Shown: one piece after another, positions 26,122-34,041 of the stretch
How positions within the stretch are numbered: position 1 is the stretch's first letter
Layout: each line of letters begins with the position of its first letter
Source of the DNA: Pseudonocardia sp. T1-2H
GTDB lineage: Bacteria; Actinomycetota; Actinomycetes; Mycobacteriales; Pseudonocardiaceae
Length of the DNA stretch: 64,000 bases
Assembly (NCBI RefSeq): GCF_038039215.1
Contig: NZ_JBBPCL010000001.1
Span: 5,270,001-5,334,000 of the forward strand
Direction: 5' to 3'
Translations under genes and position numbers: made by a program
Notes under the pieces: generated by a model
What the model saw: the letters and a program-made list of their open reading frames with translations, nothing else
Told to the model about the DNA's origin: nothing
The model's database searches: none

Positions 26122-27242
26122 CAGTCCGCCCGCGGACGGGGCACGACCTGGCGCTCCTGGGGCGGCACCCGCCGGAGCCCCGGCCCGCCCATCCGGTCGG
26201 GGCCGCCGGGCACCACGCCCCGCTCGTCCCCGACCCAGGTGGCACGGCCCGACGCCAGGGCGCGGTCCGTCGCCTCGAGCACCCGGACGACATCGAGGCC
26301 GCGCCGGCCCGGGGTCTCCGGCACCGCCTCACCCCGGACGCACTGCACGAAGTGCTGGTCCTCGATCATCAGCGGCTCACCGAACGGGAGGTACGGCGAG
26401 GTGATGTCCCCGGTGCGGTAGCTCACCGGCATGTTCCCGGTCGACGGTTCGGCGTCGGCCACGTCGGGATCGACGCCGATGTCGTAGATGCGGATCCGCT
26501 CCTTGTCGGAGAGGTCGTCGTAGACCACCATCTGCCGTTCCCCGACGATCGTGGTCCGGCGCACTTTGTCCGGGTTCAACCAACTCACGTGAATGAATGT
26601 GTGGGTGTCCGGGAAATCCAGTCGTAGATACGCGACGTCCGGATGTCCGCGCCCGACGTTGCGCCACGCCCAGACGGCCGTGGAGATCGGCATCGCGTCC
26701 AGGACGTAGGAGGCGATGGAGATGTCGTGGGGCGCGAGGTCCCAGATGACGTTCACGTCACGCTGGTAGAGCCCGAGGTTGAGCCGGGCGGCGTCGATGT
26801 AGAGGATCCGGCCGAGCACCCCGGACCGGACGATGTCGCGCAGGCGGCGGACCGCCGGGTTGTACTCGAACGTGTGTCCGACCATCAACGTCAGCCCCGC
26901 CGCCTCGGCGGCGTCGACGAGCGTCTCGGCGTCGACCACGGACGTGGCCAGCGGTTTCTCCACGAGCACGTGCAGGCCGGCGGCGAGTGCCTCGGCCGCC
27001 AGGGCGTAATGGGTCGACGGAGGCGTCGCGATGATCACCGCGTCGAGGTCGTCGGCCACCGCGGCGAGGCGGCGCGCGGTCCGCACCGTCGGGTGATGGG
27101 AGACGGCGTCCGCCAGCCGGTCGAGGTCCGGATCCACCACGGTCACGTCGACACCGGGCACCGTTCCCAGCACCCGGACGTGTTTGCTTCCCCAGTAACC
27201 GAACCCGATCACTGCGATACGCGAAAACGTTTTCGCGCTCAT
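26118..27242 (-). CDS. Gfo/Idh/MocA sugar oxidoreductase (WbpB-like)
   Basis: NAD(P)-dependent sugar oxidoreductase of 374 residues and first gene of the minus-strand operon. The Rossmann motif IAVIGFGYWGSKHVRVLG lies at residues 9-26, the family motif VLVEKPLA at about 106-113, and the substrate half has HTFEYNPAVRRLRDIV and WDLAPHDISIASYVLDAMP. With the WecC/WbpA-like dehydrogenase and the DegT aminotransferase it forms a set that in Pseudomonas converts UDP-GlcNAc to UDP-2-acetamido-3-amino-uronic acid. A perfect 18-bp palindrome lies over codons 2-8. The proline/arginine-rich C-terminus after about residue 340 is poorly conserved. Confidence 0.9.
   Translation of the reverse strand: MSAKTFSRIAVIGFGYWGSKHVRVLGTVPGVDVTVVDPDLDRLADAVSHHPTVRTARRLAAVADDLDAVIIATPPSTHYALAAEALAAGLHVLVEKPLATSVVDAETLVDAAEAAGLTLMVGHTFEYNPAVRRLRDIVRSGVLGRILYIDAARLNLGLYQRDVNVIWDLAPHDISIASYVLDAMPISTAVWAWRNVGRGHPDVAYLRLDFPDTHTFIHVSWLNPDKVRRTTIVGERQMVVYDDLSDKERIRIYDIGVDPDVADAEPSTGNMPVSYRTGDITSPYLPFGEPLMIEDQHFVQCVRGEAVPETPGRRGLDVVRVLEATDRALASGRATWVGDERGVVPGGPDRMGGPGLRRVPPQERQVVPRPRADW
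27220..27237. promoter_or_regulatory. Perfect 18-bp palindrome, LacI-family-type operator candidate
   Basis: CGCGAAAACGTTTTCGCG is an exact palindrome with a central CG, strikingly A/T-rich inside very GC-rich DNA. It has the form of LacI/GalR/PurR-family operators. It covers codons 2-8 of the first gene in the seven-gene minus-strand operon, where repressor binding could block elongation. No LacI-family gene is in the window. Confidence 0.6.
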
Positions 27243-27357
27243 ACACCCACCCCCGCAGGTGATTGCCAGTCCGTCCTTCATGTGGCGCGCCGCTCCGCCC
27301 CCGCGAAGTGGCCGACTCGTCCGGTCCATGAACAGGATCGAAACAGCGGTGATCGGA

Positions 27358-27386
27358 GTTACAGCTCCAGGATGTCTTTCTGGTAA
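27358..27386 (-). promoter_or_regulatory. Possible promoter of the minus-strand polysaccharide operon
   Basis: On the minus strand TTACCA (27386-27381) and TGTAAC (27363-27358) are 17 bases apart and approximate -35 and -10 elements. The region 27243-27484 is AT-rich by local standards. A leader of about 110 bases would lead to the start at 27242. Confidence 0.4.
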
Positions 27387-27484
27387 TCCGCCCAAATAGC
27401 GGCCGAATGCAGATGATGTTCGTCCGATCGTTCTAGAACCACGACCCCGGACCCGGCCGCGGACGCCACCGGACGTCTGGCACC

Positions 27485-28252
27485 GTGCAGAGGGTGACGC
27501 CTTCCGCCGACGCACCCGCGGGCCTGCCCCTGACCGGGGAACGGACCGTTCCGGGGATCCCCGAGGAGAACTACTGGTTCCGCCGGCACGAGGCGGTCTA
27601 CGCCGCGCTCGCGCCCCGCTGCGCCGGCGCGACCGTCCTGGAGGCCGGATGCGGCGAGGGTTACGGGGCGGACCTGCTCGCCCGGGTCGCGCGCCGGGTC
27701 GTCGCGCTGGACTACGACGTCGCGACGGCCGCGCACGTCGTCCGCCGCTATCCCGAGGTGGCGGTGGCGAGGGCGAACCTGGTGGCGCTGCCCCTGGCCA
27801 CCCGGAGCCTCGACGCGGTGGTCTCCCTGCAGGTGATCGAACACCTGTGGGACCAGCCGGGCTTCCTGCGGGAGTGCCTCCGGGTGCTCCGCCCCGGTGG
27901 CACGCTCGTGGTCTCGACCCCGAACCGGATCACCTTCTCCCCCGGCCTGGACACGCCGCTCAACCCGTTCCACACGCGCGAGCTGGACCCCCGCGAGCTG
28001 GCCGGCCTGGTCCGCGAGGCCGGGTTCGACGCCGTCGAGGTGCGGGGGCTGCACCACGGGCCGCGGCTGCGCGAGCTCGACGTGCGGCACGGCTCCCTGG
28101 TGCAGGCGCAGGTCGCGGTCGCGCTGGGCGGCGGGGAGTGGCCCGCGGAGCTGCGCGCGGACGTCGAGGGCGTGACGACCGGGGACTTCACGCTGACCGC
28201 CGACGACCTCGACGCGAGCCTGGACCTCGTCGCGTTCGCCGTCCGCCCGTGA
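27485..28252 (+). CDS. SAM-dependent methyltransferase (Rv3030-like)
   Basis: Class I methyltransferase of 255 residues. Motif I is VLEAGCGEGYGADLLARVA. ALDYDVATAAHVVRRYP binds the adenosyl ribose, and VVSLQVIEHLWDQPGFLREC with VLRPGGTLVVSTPNRITFS is the typical motif IV-V region. Followed by a GH57 branching enzyme and a GT4 glucosyltransferase, it matches the order Rv3030-Rv3031-Rv3032 in M. tuberculosis, the methylglucose lipopolysaccharide cluster, so it may methylate a polymethylated glucan. The start is GTG at 27485, with GTG at 27494 as an alternative. The stop overlaps the next gene as GTGA. Confidence 0.88.
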   Translation: MQRVTPSADAPAGLPLTGERTVPGIPEENYWFRRHEAVYAALAPRCAGATVLEAGCGEGYGADLLARVARRVVALDYDVATAAHVVRRYPEVAVARANLVALPLATRSLDAVVSLQVIEHLWDQPGFLRECLRVLRPGGTLVVSTPNRITFSPGLDTPLNPFHTRELDPRELAGLVREAGFDAVEVRGLHHGPRLRELDVRHGSLVQAQVAVALGGGEWPAELRADVEGVTTGDFTLTADDLDASLDLVAFAVRP

Positions 28253-29724
28253 AGACCGTCGGGACGTTCTGCCTGGTCCTGCACAGCCACCTGCCGTGGC
28301 TCCCGCACCACGGCCGCTGGCCCGTCGGCGAGGAGTGGCTCTACCAGGCGTGGGCCCACTCCTACCTGCCGGTGACGGCGATGCTGCGGCGCCTCGCGGA
28401 CGAGGGCCGCCGGGAGTTGCTGACCCTCGGCGTCACGCCCGTCCTGGCCGCGCAGCTCGACGACCCGTACGCCCTGCGCGGCGTCCACGACTGGCTCGGC
28501 GGCTGGCAGCTCCGCGCCCACGGCGCGGCGCCCCGGCTGGGCGAGCTGGCGGCCCACGAGCACCGGACGTCCGCGGCCGCCCTCACCGAGTTCGAGACGC
28601 GCTGGCGGCACGGCGGCTCGCCGGTGCTGCGGTCGCTGGCCGACTCCGGCGCGGTCGAGCTGCTCGGCGGCCCGGCCACGCACCCGTTCGGCCCCCTCCT
28701 GGACCCCCGGGTGCGCGCGTTCGGGCTCGAGGCGGGCCTCGCCGACGCCGCTCTGCGCACCGGGACGCGGCCGGCGGGCATCTGGGCCCCGGAGTGCGGC
28801 TACGCGCCCGGCATGGAGACCGGTTACGCCGCGGCCGGGGTGCGCCGGTTCCTCGTCGACGGGCCCGCGCTGCGCGGGGACACCGCGCTGGCCCGGCCGG
28901 TCGGGGACTCGGACGTCCTGTGCATCGGCCGGGACCTCGACGTCACCTACCGGGTGTGGGCGCCCCGCAGCGGCTACCCCGGGGGCAGGGACTACCGGGA
29001 CTTCCACACCTACGACCACCCGTCCGGCCTCAAGCCCGCCCGGGTGACCGGCCGGAACGTCGCACCCGAGGACAAGGCGCCCTACGACCCGGGGCGGGCG
29101 GCCGCCGCCGTCGCGCGGGACGCCGCGGACTTCGTCGCGGTGGTGCGGGAGCGGCTCGCCGGCATCCGGGAACGGCTCGGCCGGCCGGGGCTCACCGTCG
29201 CCGCCTTCGACACGGAGCTGTTCGGACACTGGTGGCACGAGGGCCCGGCCTGGCTCGAGGCCGTGCTGCGGGCGCTGCCGGAGGCCGGGGTGCGGGTGAC
29301 CACGCTGGCCGGGGCGGTCGACGCGGGGCTGGTCGGCGAACCCGTCGCGCTGCCGGAGTCGTCGTGGGGCTCGGGCAAGGACTGGCGGGTCTGGGCGGGG
29401 TCGCAGGTCGCCGACGTCGTGGCGCTGAACACACGGGTACAGGAGCAGCTGCTGGCGGCGCTCTCCCCGGGTCTCGTCCGGGACCCGCTGCAGGACCGCC
29501 TCGCGGACCAGGCGCTGCTCGCCCTCTCCAGCGACTGGGCCTTCATGATCAGCAAGGACTCCGCCGCCGGGTACGCGCGGGGCCGCGCCGAACGCCACGC
29601 GACGCGGGTCGCCGACCTCTCCGCCCTCCTCCTCGACGGCAAGCACACCGACGCCGCCGCCCTCGTCGAGAGCTGGGAGCACCCGGTCTTCGGCCACCTC
29701 GACGCCCGCTCCCTCGCCCCCTGA
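28249..29724 (+). CDS. GH57 1,4-alpha-glucan branching enzyme (Rv3031-like)
   Basis: Glycoside hydrolase family 57 protein of 491 residues with a C-terminal DUF1957 region. The five GH57 motifs can be followed: FCLVLHSHLPW (1), ELLGGPATHPFGPLL (2), GIWAPECGYAPGMETGY with the glutamate nucleophile (3), AAFDTELFGHWWHEGPAWLE with the aspartate acid/base (4), and ALSSDWAFMI (5). The enzyme introduces alpha-1,6 branches into an alpha-1,4-glucan. It starts at a GTG overlapping the methyltransferase stop. In mycobacteria the counterpart contributes to glycogen and methylglucose lipopolysaccharide. A second, GH13 branching enzyme (GlgB) is encoded at 51659-54685. Confidence 0.92.
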   Translation: MKTVGTFCLVLHSHLPWLPHHGRWPVGEEWLYQAWAHSYLPVTAMLRRLADEGRRELLTLGVTPVLAAQLDDPYALRGVHDWLGGWQLRAHGAAPRLGELAAHEHRTSAAALTEFETRWRHGGSPVLRSLADSGAVELLGGPATHPFGPLLDPRVRAFGLEAGLADAALRTGTRPAGIWAPECGYAPGMETGYAAAGVRRFLVDGPALRGDTALARPVGDSDVLCIGRDLDVTYRVWAPRSGYPGGRDYRDFHTYDHPSGLKPARVTGRNVAPEDKAPYDPGRAAAAVARDAADFVAVVRERLAGIRERLGRPGLTVAAFDTELFGHWWHEGPAWLEAVLRALPEAGVRVTTLAGAVDAGLVGEPVALPESSWGSGKDWRVWAGSQVADVVALNTRVQEQLLAALSPGLVRDPLQDRLADQALLALSSDWAFMISKDSAAGYARGRAERHATRVADLSALLLDGKHTDAAALVESWEHPVFGHLDARSLAP

Positions 29725-29798
29725 CCCTCCGCGGGTCGCGGTGCCGGGCGGGCTACCCGCCGGTAACCCGGTTTGACGTGCCTGCCAGGATGCGCGGG

Positions 29799-31087
29799 GT
29801 GCGGGTGCTGATGGTGACGTGGGAGTACCCCCGGTGGTCGTCGGCGGGCTTGGCCGGCACGTGCACGCCCTGGCCCGCGAGCTGACGGCGGCCGGGCACG
29901 AGGTCGTCGTCCTGTCCCGGCAGCCGGCCGGCAGCGACGCCGGCACCCACCCGACCGCCGACGCCGCGGTCGACGGGATCCGGGTGCTGCGCGCCGCCGA
30001 GGACCCCGCCCACCTCGAGTTCGGCCGGGACATGGTGGCCTGGACGCTCGCGATGGGGCACGGCATGGTCCGCGCGGCGCTGACCCGGCTCGGGACCTGG
30101 CGCCCGGACGTCGTGCACGCCCACGACTGGCTCGCCGCGCACGCCGCCGTCACCCTCGCGGACGTCGCCGGCGTGCCGCTCGTCGCCACGATCCACGCGA
30201 CGGAGGCCGGGCGGCACGCGGGCTGGCTGTCCGCGCCGCTCAACCGGCAGGTGCACTCCGTGGAGTGGTGGCTCGCCAACCGGGCGGACACCGTGATCAC
30301 GTGCTCGGAGGCGATGCGGGGCGAGGTGGCCACGCTGTTCGACCTCGATCCCGCGCGGGTCGCCGTCGTCCACAACGGCATCGACGCCCGCGGCTGGCGG
30401 ATCCGGAAGGACCGTGCGGCCGCGGTGCGCGCCGCCTACGCACCCCACGGCAACCCCCTGCTGATGTACCTGGGCCGGCTCGAGTACGAGAAGGGCGTGC
30501 AGGACCTGATCGCCGCGCTCCCCCGGATCCGACGAGACCATCCGGGCACGCGGCTGCTCGTCGCCGGCACCGGGACGCAGCGGGAGTTCCTGCTCGCCGA
30601 GGCACGGCGGCACCGGGTGCGACGCAGCGTCGACTTCCTCGGCCACCTCCCGGACCGGGACCTGTCCGGGCTGCTCGTCGCGGCCGATGCGGTGGTGCTG
30701 CCGAGCCGCTACGAGCCGTTCGGGATCGTCGCGCTGGAGGCGGCCGCCGCCGGGGCACGGATCGTCGCGTCGACAGCGGGCGGGCTGGGCGAGATCGTGG
30801 TCGACGGCGAGACGGGGCTGTCGTTCGCCCCCGCGGACGTCCCGGGGCTCGCCGCCGCGGTGGGCCGCGCCCTCGACGACCCGGCCGCGGGAGCCGTCCG
30901 CGCCCGCGCCGCCCGGGCCCGGCTCGCGCGGGACTTCGACTGGGGGCAGATCGCCGCCCGGACCGCTGAGGCCTACGCCGCGGCGCCGAACGGGGGCCCG
31001 CAGGACCTGCCCCGCCCCAAGATCCCCACGGGCAACGTCCTCGACACCCCCGCGAGTCGCGCTCCCGGGCCTACCGAGTCGGGGTGA
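29799..31087 (+). CDS. GT4 alpha-1,4-glucosyltransferase (Rv3032-like), frameshifted near the start
   Basis: Glycogen-synthase-like GT4 enzyme of about 430 residues. The N-terminus MRVLMVTWEYP lies in one frame, and PVVVGGLGRHVHALARELTA onward in the -1 frame. The break is a run of five C at 29828-29832; six would restore the WEYPPVVVGGLGRHV opening of this family. Further motifs are VHAHDWLAAHA, LGRLEYEKGVQDLIAALPR, and the E-x7-E motif within PFGIVALEAAAAGARIV. The GTG at 29799 is preferred over the ATG at 29790 because AGGA sits eight bases upstream. The last residues are encoded inside two 22-bp repeat units. It probably elongates methylglucose lipopolysaccharide or glycogen chains. Confidence 0.8.
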
Positions 31088-31182
31088 GCGGCGGTCCGTC
31101 CGCCGCTTGAGTGGCTCAAGCGCCAGCGACGCCGCTCGAGCCACTCAAGTGGCGGGAGGCGCGCCCACAGACCCCGACTCGG
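31053..31182. repeat. 22-bp repeat pair and nested inverted repeats between convergent genes
   Basis: CGAGTC occurs at 31053 and 31075, again 22 bases apart, inside the end of the glucosyltransferase gene. CCGAGTCGGGG (31074-31084) is matched by its inverse CCCCGACTCGG (31172-31182). Inside this, CTTGAGTGGCTC (31106-31117) pairs perfectly with GAGCCACTCAAG (31138-31149). The nested structure fills the gap between two convergent stops and probably acts as a bidirectional terminator built from the repeat family at 2131-2737. Confidence 0.75.
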
Positions 31183-31186
31183 GGGG

Positions 31187-31936
31187 TCAGGTGCGGTGGA
31201 GGCGCTCCTCGACCGCGACCCGGTGCTTGCGCGCCATGTCCGCGATCGCCGCGCGGCGTTCCGCGTCCGCCTCGTAGTCCGCGAGCCGGTTGCGGACCAC
31301 CCTGGCCGGCGCCCCGACGGCGATCGAGTACTCCGGGATGTCCCCGCGCACCACGGCATGCGCACCGAGCACCGAGCCCCGGCCGACCCGGGCTCCCCGC
31401 AGCACCGTCACCTTCGCGCCGATCCACGTGTCCGGCCCGATCCGCACCGGCGACTTCACGATCCCCTGGTCCTTGATCGGCACGTGGACGTCCGCGGTGA
31501 CGTGGTCGAAGTCCGTCACGTACACCCAGTCCGCGACGATCGAGGCCGCGCCGATCTCGACGTCGAGGTAGCAGTTCACCGTGTTGTCCTTGCCGAAGAC
31601 GACCTTGTCCCCGATCCGCAGCGACCCCTCGTGGCAGCGCAGCGAGTTGCCGTCGCCGATGTGCACCCAGCGGCCGATCTCCAGCCGGCCGTACCCGGGC
31701 CGGGCGTGCAGCTCGACGCGGCGGCCGAGGAACACCATGCCGTTGAGGATCACGTGCGGGTTCGCGGCCCGGAACCGCAGCAGCCGCCAGTAGCGGACGA
31801 GGTACCAGGGGGTCCAGGCCCGGTGCCGCAGGACCCACCGCAGCGAGGCCAAGGTGAGGAAGCGGGCCTGCCGCGGATGGCGGCCGCCGTCCGGCCGGAG
31901 CCGTTCGCGCAGCGGCGAGCCCCACATCGTCGTCAT
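31187..31936 (-). CDS. Left-handed beta-helix (hexapeptide) acyltransferase (Rv3034c-like)
   Basis: Protein of 249 residues with a hexapeptide-repeat acyltransferase fold. Successive rungs include LEIGRWVHIGDGNSLRCHEG, LRIGDKVVFGKDNTVNCYLD, VRIGPDTWIGAKVTVLRGAR and GRGSVLGAHAVVRGDIPEYS, and it ends with IAVGAPARVVRNRL. VTDFDHVTADVHVPIKDQ carries the histidine expected in the active site of maltose/galactoside O-acetyltransferases. Context next to the Rv3032-like gene matches Rv3034c, proposed to acylate methylglucose lipopolysaccharide. It could also supply the missing N-acetylation step of the Wbp-like operon. Start ATG at 31936. Confidence 0.87.
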   Translation of the reverse strand: MTTMWGSPLRERLRPDGGRHPRQARFLTLASLRWVLRHRAWTPWYLVRYWRLLRFRAANPHVILNGMVFLGRRVELHARPGYGRLEIGRWVHIGDGNSLRCHEGSLRIGDKVVFGKDNTVNCYLDVEIGAASIVADWVYVTDFDHVTADVHVPIKDQGIVKSPVRIGPDTWIGAKVTVLRGARVGRGSVLGAHAVVRGDIPEYSIAVGAPARVVRNRLADYEADAERRAAIADMARKHRVAVEERLHRT

Positions 31937-32014
31937 GCCGAACGACCCTAATCGGGTGTGTGGTCGGGCCCCGGGACGGGCACTCCACCGAACCCGACCC
32001 CCAGGAGGACCCCT

Positions 32015-32227
32015 GTGAGCGACACCGAATCCCGCACCGGCGACGCGCCCGGCGACGAGGGCGACGCCAACCCGGTCACCGGCGCGGGCGCCCGTACCGT
32101 GCGCGGCGAGCTCGGCAAGCACGGCGAGAAGCGCACCGGGGACCTGCCGAGCGACGCCGGCGCGACGGACGAGGCGGCCGAGGACCTCGAGGGCGAGAAC
32201 GAGAGCGAGCCGACCCGCTCCGAGTAG
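32015..32227 (+). CDS. Small acidic hypothetical protein (70 aa)
   Basis: Short, highly charged and probably disordered protein of 70 residues. It starts VSDTESRTGDAPGDEGDANP, has a short basic segment RTVRGELGKHGEKR, then returns to acidic residues. The GTG at 32015 follows an AGGAGGA ribosome-binding site, which decides the start over an in-frame upstream codon at 31958. I do not recognise a family. Base composition and codon bias are like neighbouring genes. Confidence 0.6.
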   Translation: MSDTESRTGDAPGDEGDANPVTGAGARTVRGELGKHGEKRTGDLPSDAGATDEAAEDLEGENESEPTRSE

Positions 32228-32302
32228 GTCGTCGCCTCGTACGCGGTCACCCGGCAGCGGTGATCGTGTACGGCCGTCGGACGGGCAGGCTAGCGTGATT
32301 CC

Positions 32303-33232
32303 GTGCCGACACCACTGATCATCGACACCGATCCCGGCGTGGACGACGCCGTCGCCGTCGTCCTCGCGTTACGCAGCCCCGAGGTCGACGTCCGCGCGGT
32401 GACCGTCGCGTTCGGGAACGTCGCGCTCGGGTTCACCCTGCCCAACGCCCGCAAGCTCCTCGCCCTCGCCGGCCGGACGGACGTCCCGGTCGCCGCCGGC
32501 GCGGCCCGTCCCCTCGTGTACCCGCAGGCCGAGGAGGCCGCGGACTGGCACGGCGCGGACGGCCTGGGCGGGCGGGCGGCGAGCCTGCTCGCCGAGGCCC
32601 CGCTGGACCCGCGCCCCGCCGTCGACGTCATGACGGAGGTCCTGCGGCAGGCCGCCGAGCCCGTCACGATCGCCTCGATCGGCCCCCTGACCAACACCGC
32701 GCTGCTGCTCGCCACCCACCCCGAGCTCGTCGGCCGGATCGGCCGGATCGTCGTGATGGGCGGCTCGCTCGGCGCCGGCAACACGACCGGCGCGGCGGAG
32801 TTCAACGTCTACGCCGACCCCGAGGCGGCCCACCGGGTCCTGACCCAGGTCGACGTCCCGGTCACCCTGGTGCCGCTGGACCTCACGATGCGCTGTGCGG
32901 CGCCCGGCCCGTGGGTCGACGCGCTCGCCTCGGGGAGCGCGGTCGGGGCGGCCCTGGCGGACATCCTGCTGGCCTACCGGGCCGCGTTCCGCGAACGCTA
33001 CGGGCGCGACGCCGTGGCCCTGCACGACGCGGTCGCCCTGCTGGAGGCGATCGTTCCCGGCACGCTCCGCACCACCCCGCTGCCGATCCGGGTGGCCTGC
33101 GACCACGGCCCGGCCCGCGGCGCCACGGTCCCCGACGGGCGGCCGGACGCACCGGGCCCCATGGTCCACGTCGCCCTCGACGCCGACGTCGACGCGGTTC
33201 TGGAGGAGATCGCGCGCCGCCTGCGGGACTGA
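32303..33232 (+). CDS. Inosine/uridine-preferring nucleoside hydrolase
   Basis: Ribonucleoside hydrolase of 309 residues that cleaves the N-glycosidic bond of nucleosides. The calcium-binding signature IIDTDPGVDDAVAV is at the N-terminus. VVMGGSLGAGNTTGAAEFNV with the following YADPEAA supplies substrate residues, and VALHDAVALLEAIVPG the final conserved His-Asp pair. Length is typical. The start is a GTG at 32303 with a weak ribosome-binding site. It is transcribed alone toward the convergent regulator gene. Confidence 0.92.
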   Translation: MPTPLIIDTDPGVDDAVAVVLALRSPEVDVRAVTVAFGNVALGFTLPNARKLLALAGRTDVPVAAGAARPLVYPQAEEAADWHGADGLGGRAASLLAEAPLDPRPAVDVMTEVLRQAAEPVTIASIGPLTNTALLLATHPELVGRIGRIVVMGGSLGAGNTTGAAEFNVYADPEAAHRVLTQVDVPVTLVPLDLTMRCAAPGPWVDALASGSAVGAALADILLAYRAAFRERYGRDAVALHDAVALLEAIVPGTLRTTPLPIRVACDHGPARGATVPDGRPDAPGPMVHVALDADVDAVLEEIARRLRD

Positions 33233-33269
33233 GGGGCTGCGGGGCCGAGGGTTGCGGGACCGGAGGGGC

Positions 33270-33908
33270 TCAGGCCAGGCCGTGCTCGATCGCGTAGCGG
33301 ACCAGCGCGGCCCGGCCGGGCACGTCCAGCTTGCGCAGCGTGCGCTGGATGTGGTTCTCGACCGTCCGCGGGGAGAGCACGAGCCGGGTCGCGATCTGCC
33401 GGGCGGTGAGCCCCTCGACGACGAGGCGCAGCACCTCGGCCTCGCGCTCGGTGAGGTGCGGGACGACCTGCGCGCCCGGATCCGCGACGGACTCCAGCAC
33501 GATCTCCGCGAGCCCCTGGCCGAACGCGACGCCCCCCGACGCCGCCGAGCGGATGATGTCCGCGGCGGCCGGGTCGTCCCGCAGCACGTAGCCGGTCGCG
33601 CCCGCACGCACCACGTCCAGCACCGCGGTGTGCTCGGCGCGGGCGGACACCGCGACGACGGGGACGTCCGGGGCCTCCGCGGCTAGGGCGCCGACCGCGA
33701 TCGTGGCGCGCTCGTCCGCGTCCAGGTCCACCACGACGACGTCCGGCCGGACCTGGAGGACGCCGGGCACCGCGTCCGCCGACGCCACGAGGGCGACGAC
33801 GTCGAACCCGGCGAGCGTCAACGGCTCGGCGCCCACCGGGATCCCGACCACCACCGCCGTGGTCGAGGCGCCGTCCACACCGGACACGCCACCGCCGCGC
33901 GCCGCCAT
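33270..33908 (-). CDS. LuxR-family regulator with a degenerate receiver domain
   Basis: Protein of 212 residues. The receiver-like N-terminal domain (about 15-130) keeps an aspartate in VVVVDLDADE. However, the acidic pair normally opening the domain is replaced (AVVVGIPVGAEP), and the conserved lysine is arginine (GATGYVLRDD), so normal phosphorylation is unlikely. The C-terminal LuxR helix-turn-helix is intact: LTEREAEVLRLVVEGLTARQ, then IATRLVLSPRTVENHIQRTL. It is closely similar at the C-terminus to the regulator at 34042-34695 and may have arisen by duplication. It lacks an adjacent kinase of its own. Confidence 0.88.
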   Translation of the reverse strand: MAARGGGVSGVDGASTTAVVVGIPVGAEPLTLAGFDVVALVASADAVPGVLQVRPDVVVVDLDADERATIAVGALAAEAPDVPVVAVSARAEHTAVLDVVRAGATGYVLRDDPAAADIIRSAASGGVAFGQGLAEIVLESVADPGAQVVPHLTEREAEVLRLVVEGLTARQIATRLVLSPRTVENHIQRTLRKLDVPGRAALVRYAIEHGLA

Positions 33909-34041
33909 CCCGCCCCCTCCGGAGCCGACGTGGTCCGGCTCCCGGCCGCGAATCCTGCCAGGTGGTTGATCACCGCGTGGCCGGCACGACGACCTTCACC
34001 CGCCCGGTGCACCGCCCGGTCACCCTGCGCGCACGCCCGGC

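Noticed and set aside
27430..27439. GTTCTAGAAC palindrome as a regulatory site
   Set aside because: Ten-base palindromes are frequent, the arrangement differs from SOS or heat-shock operators and no supporting second copy was seen.
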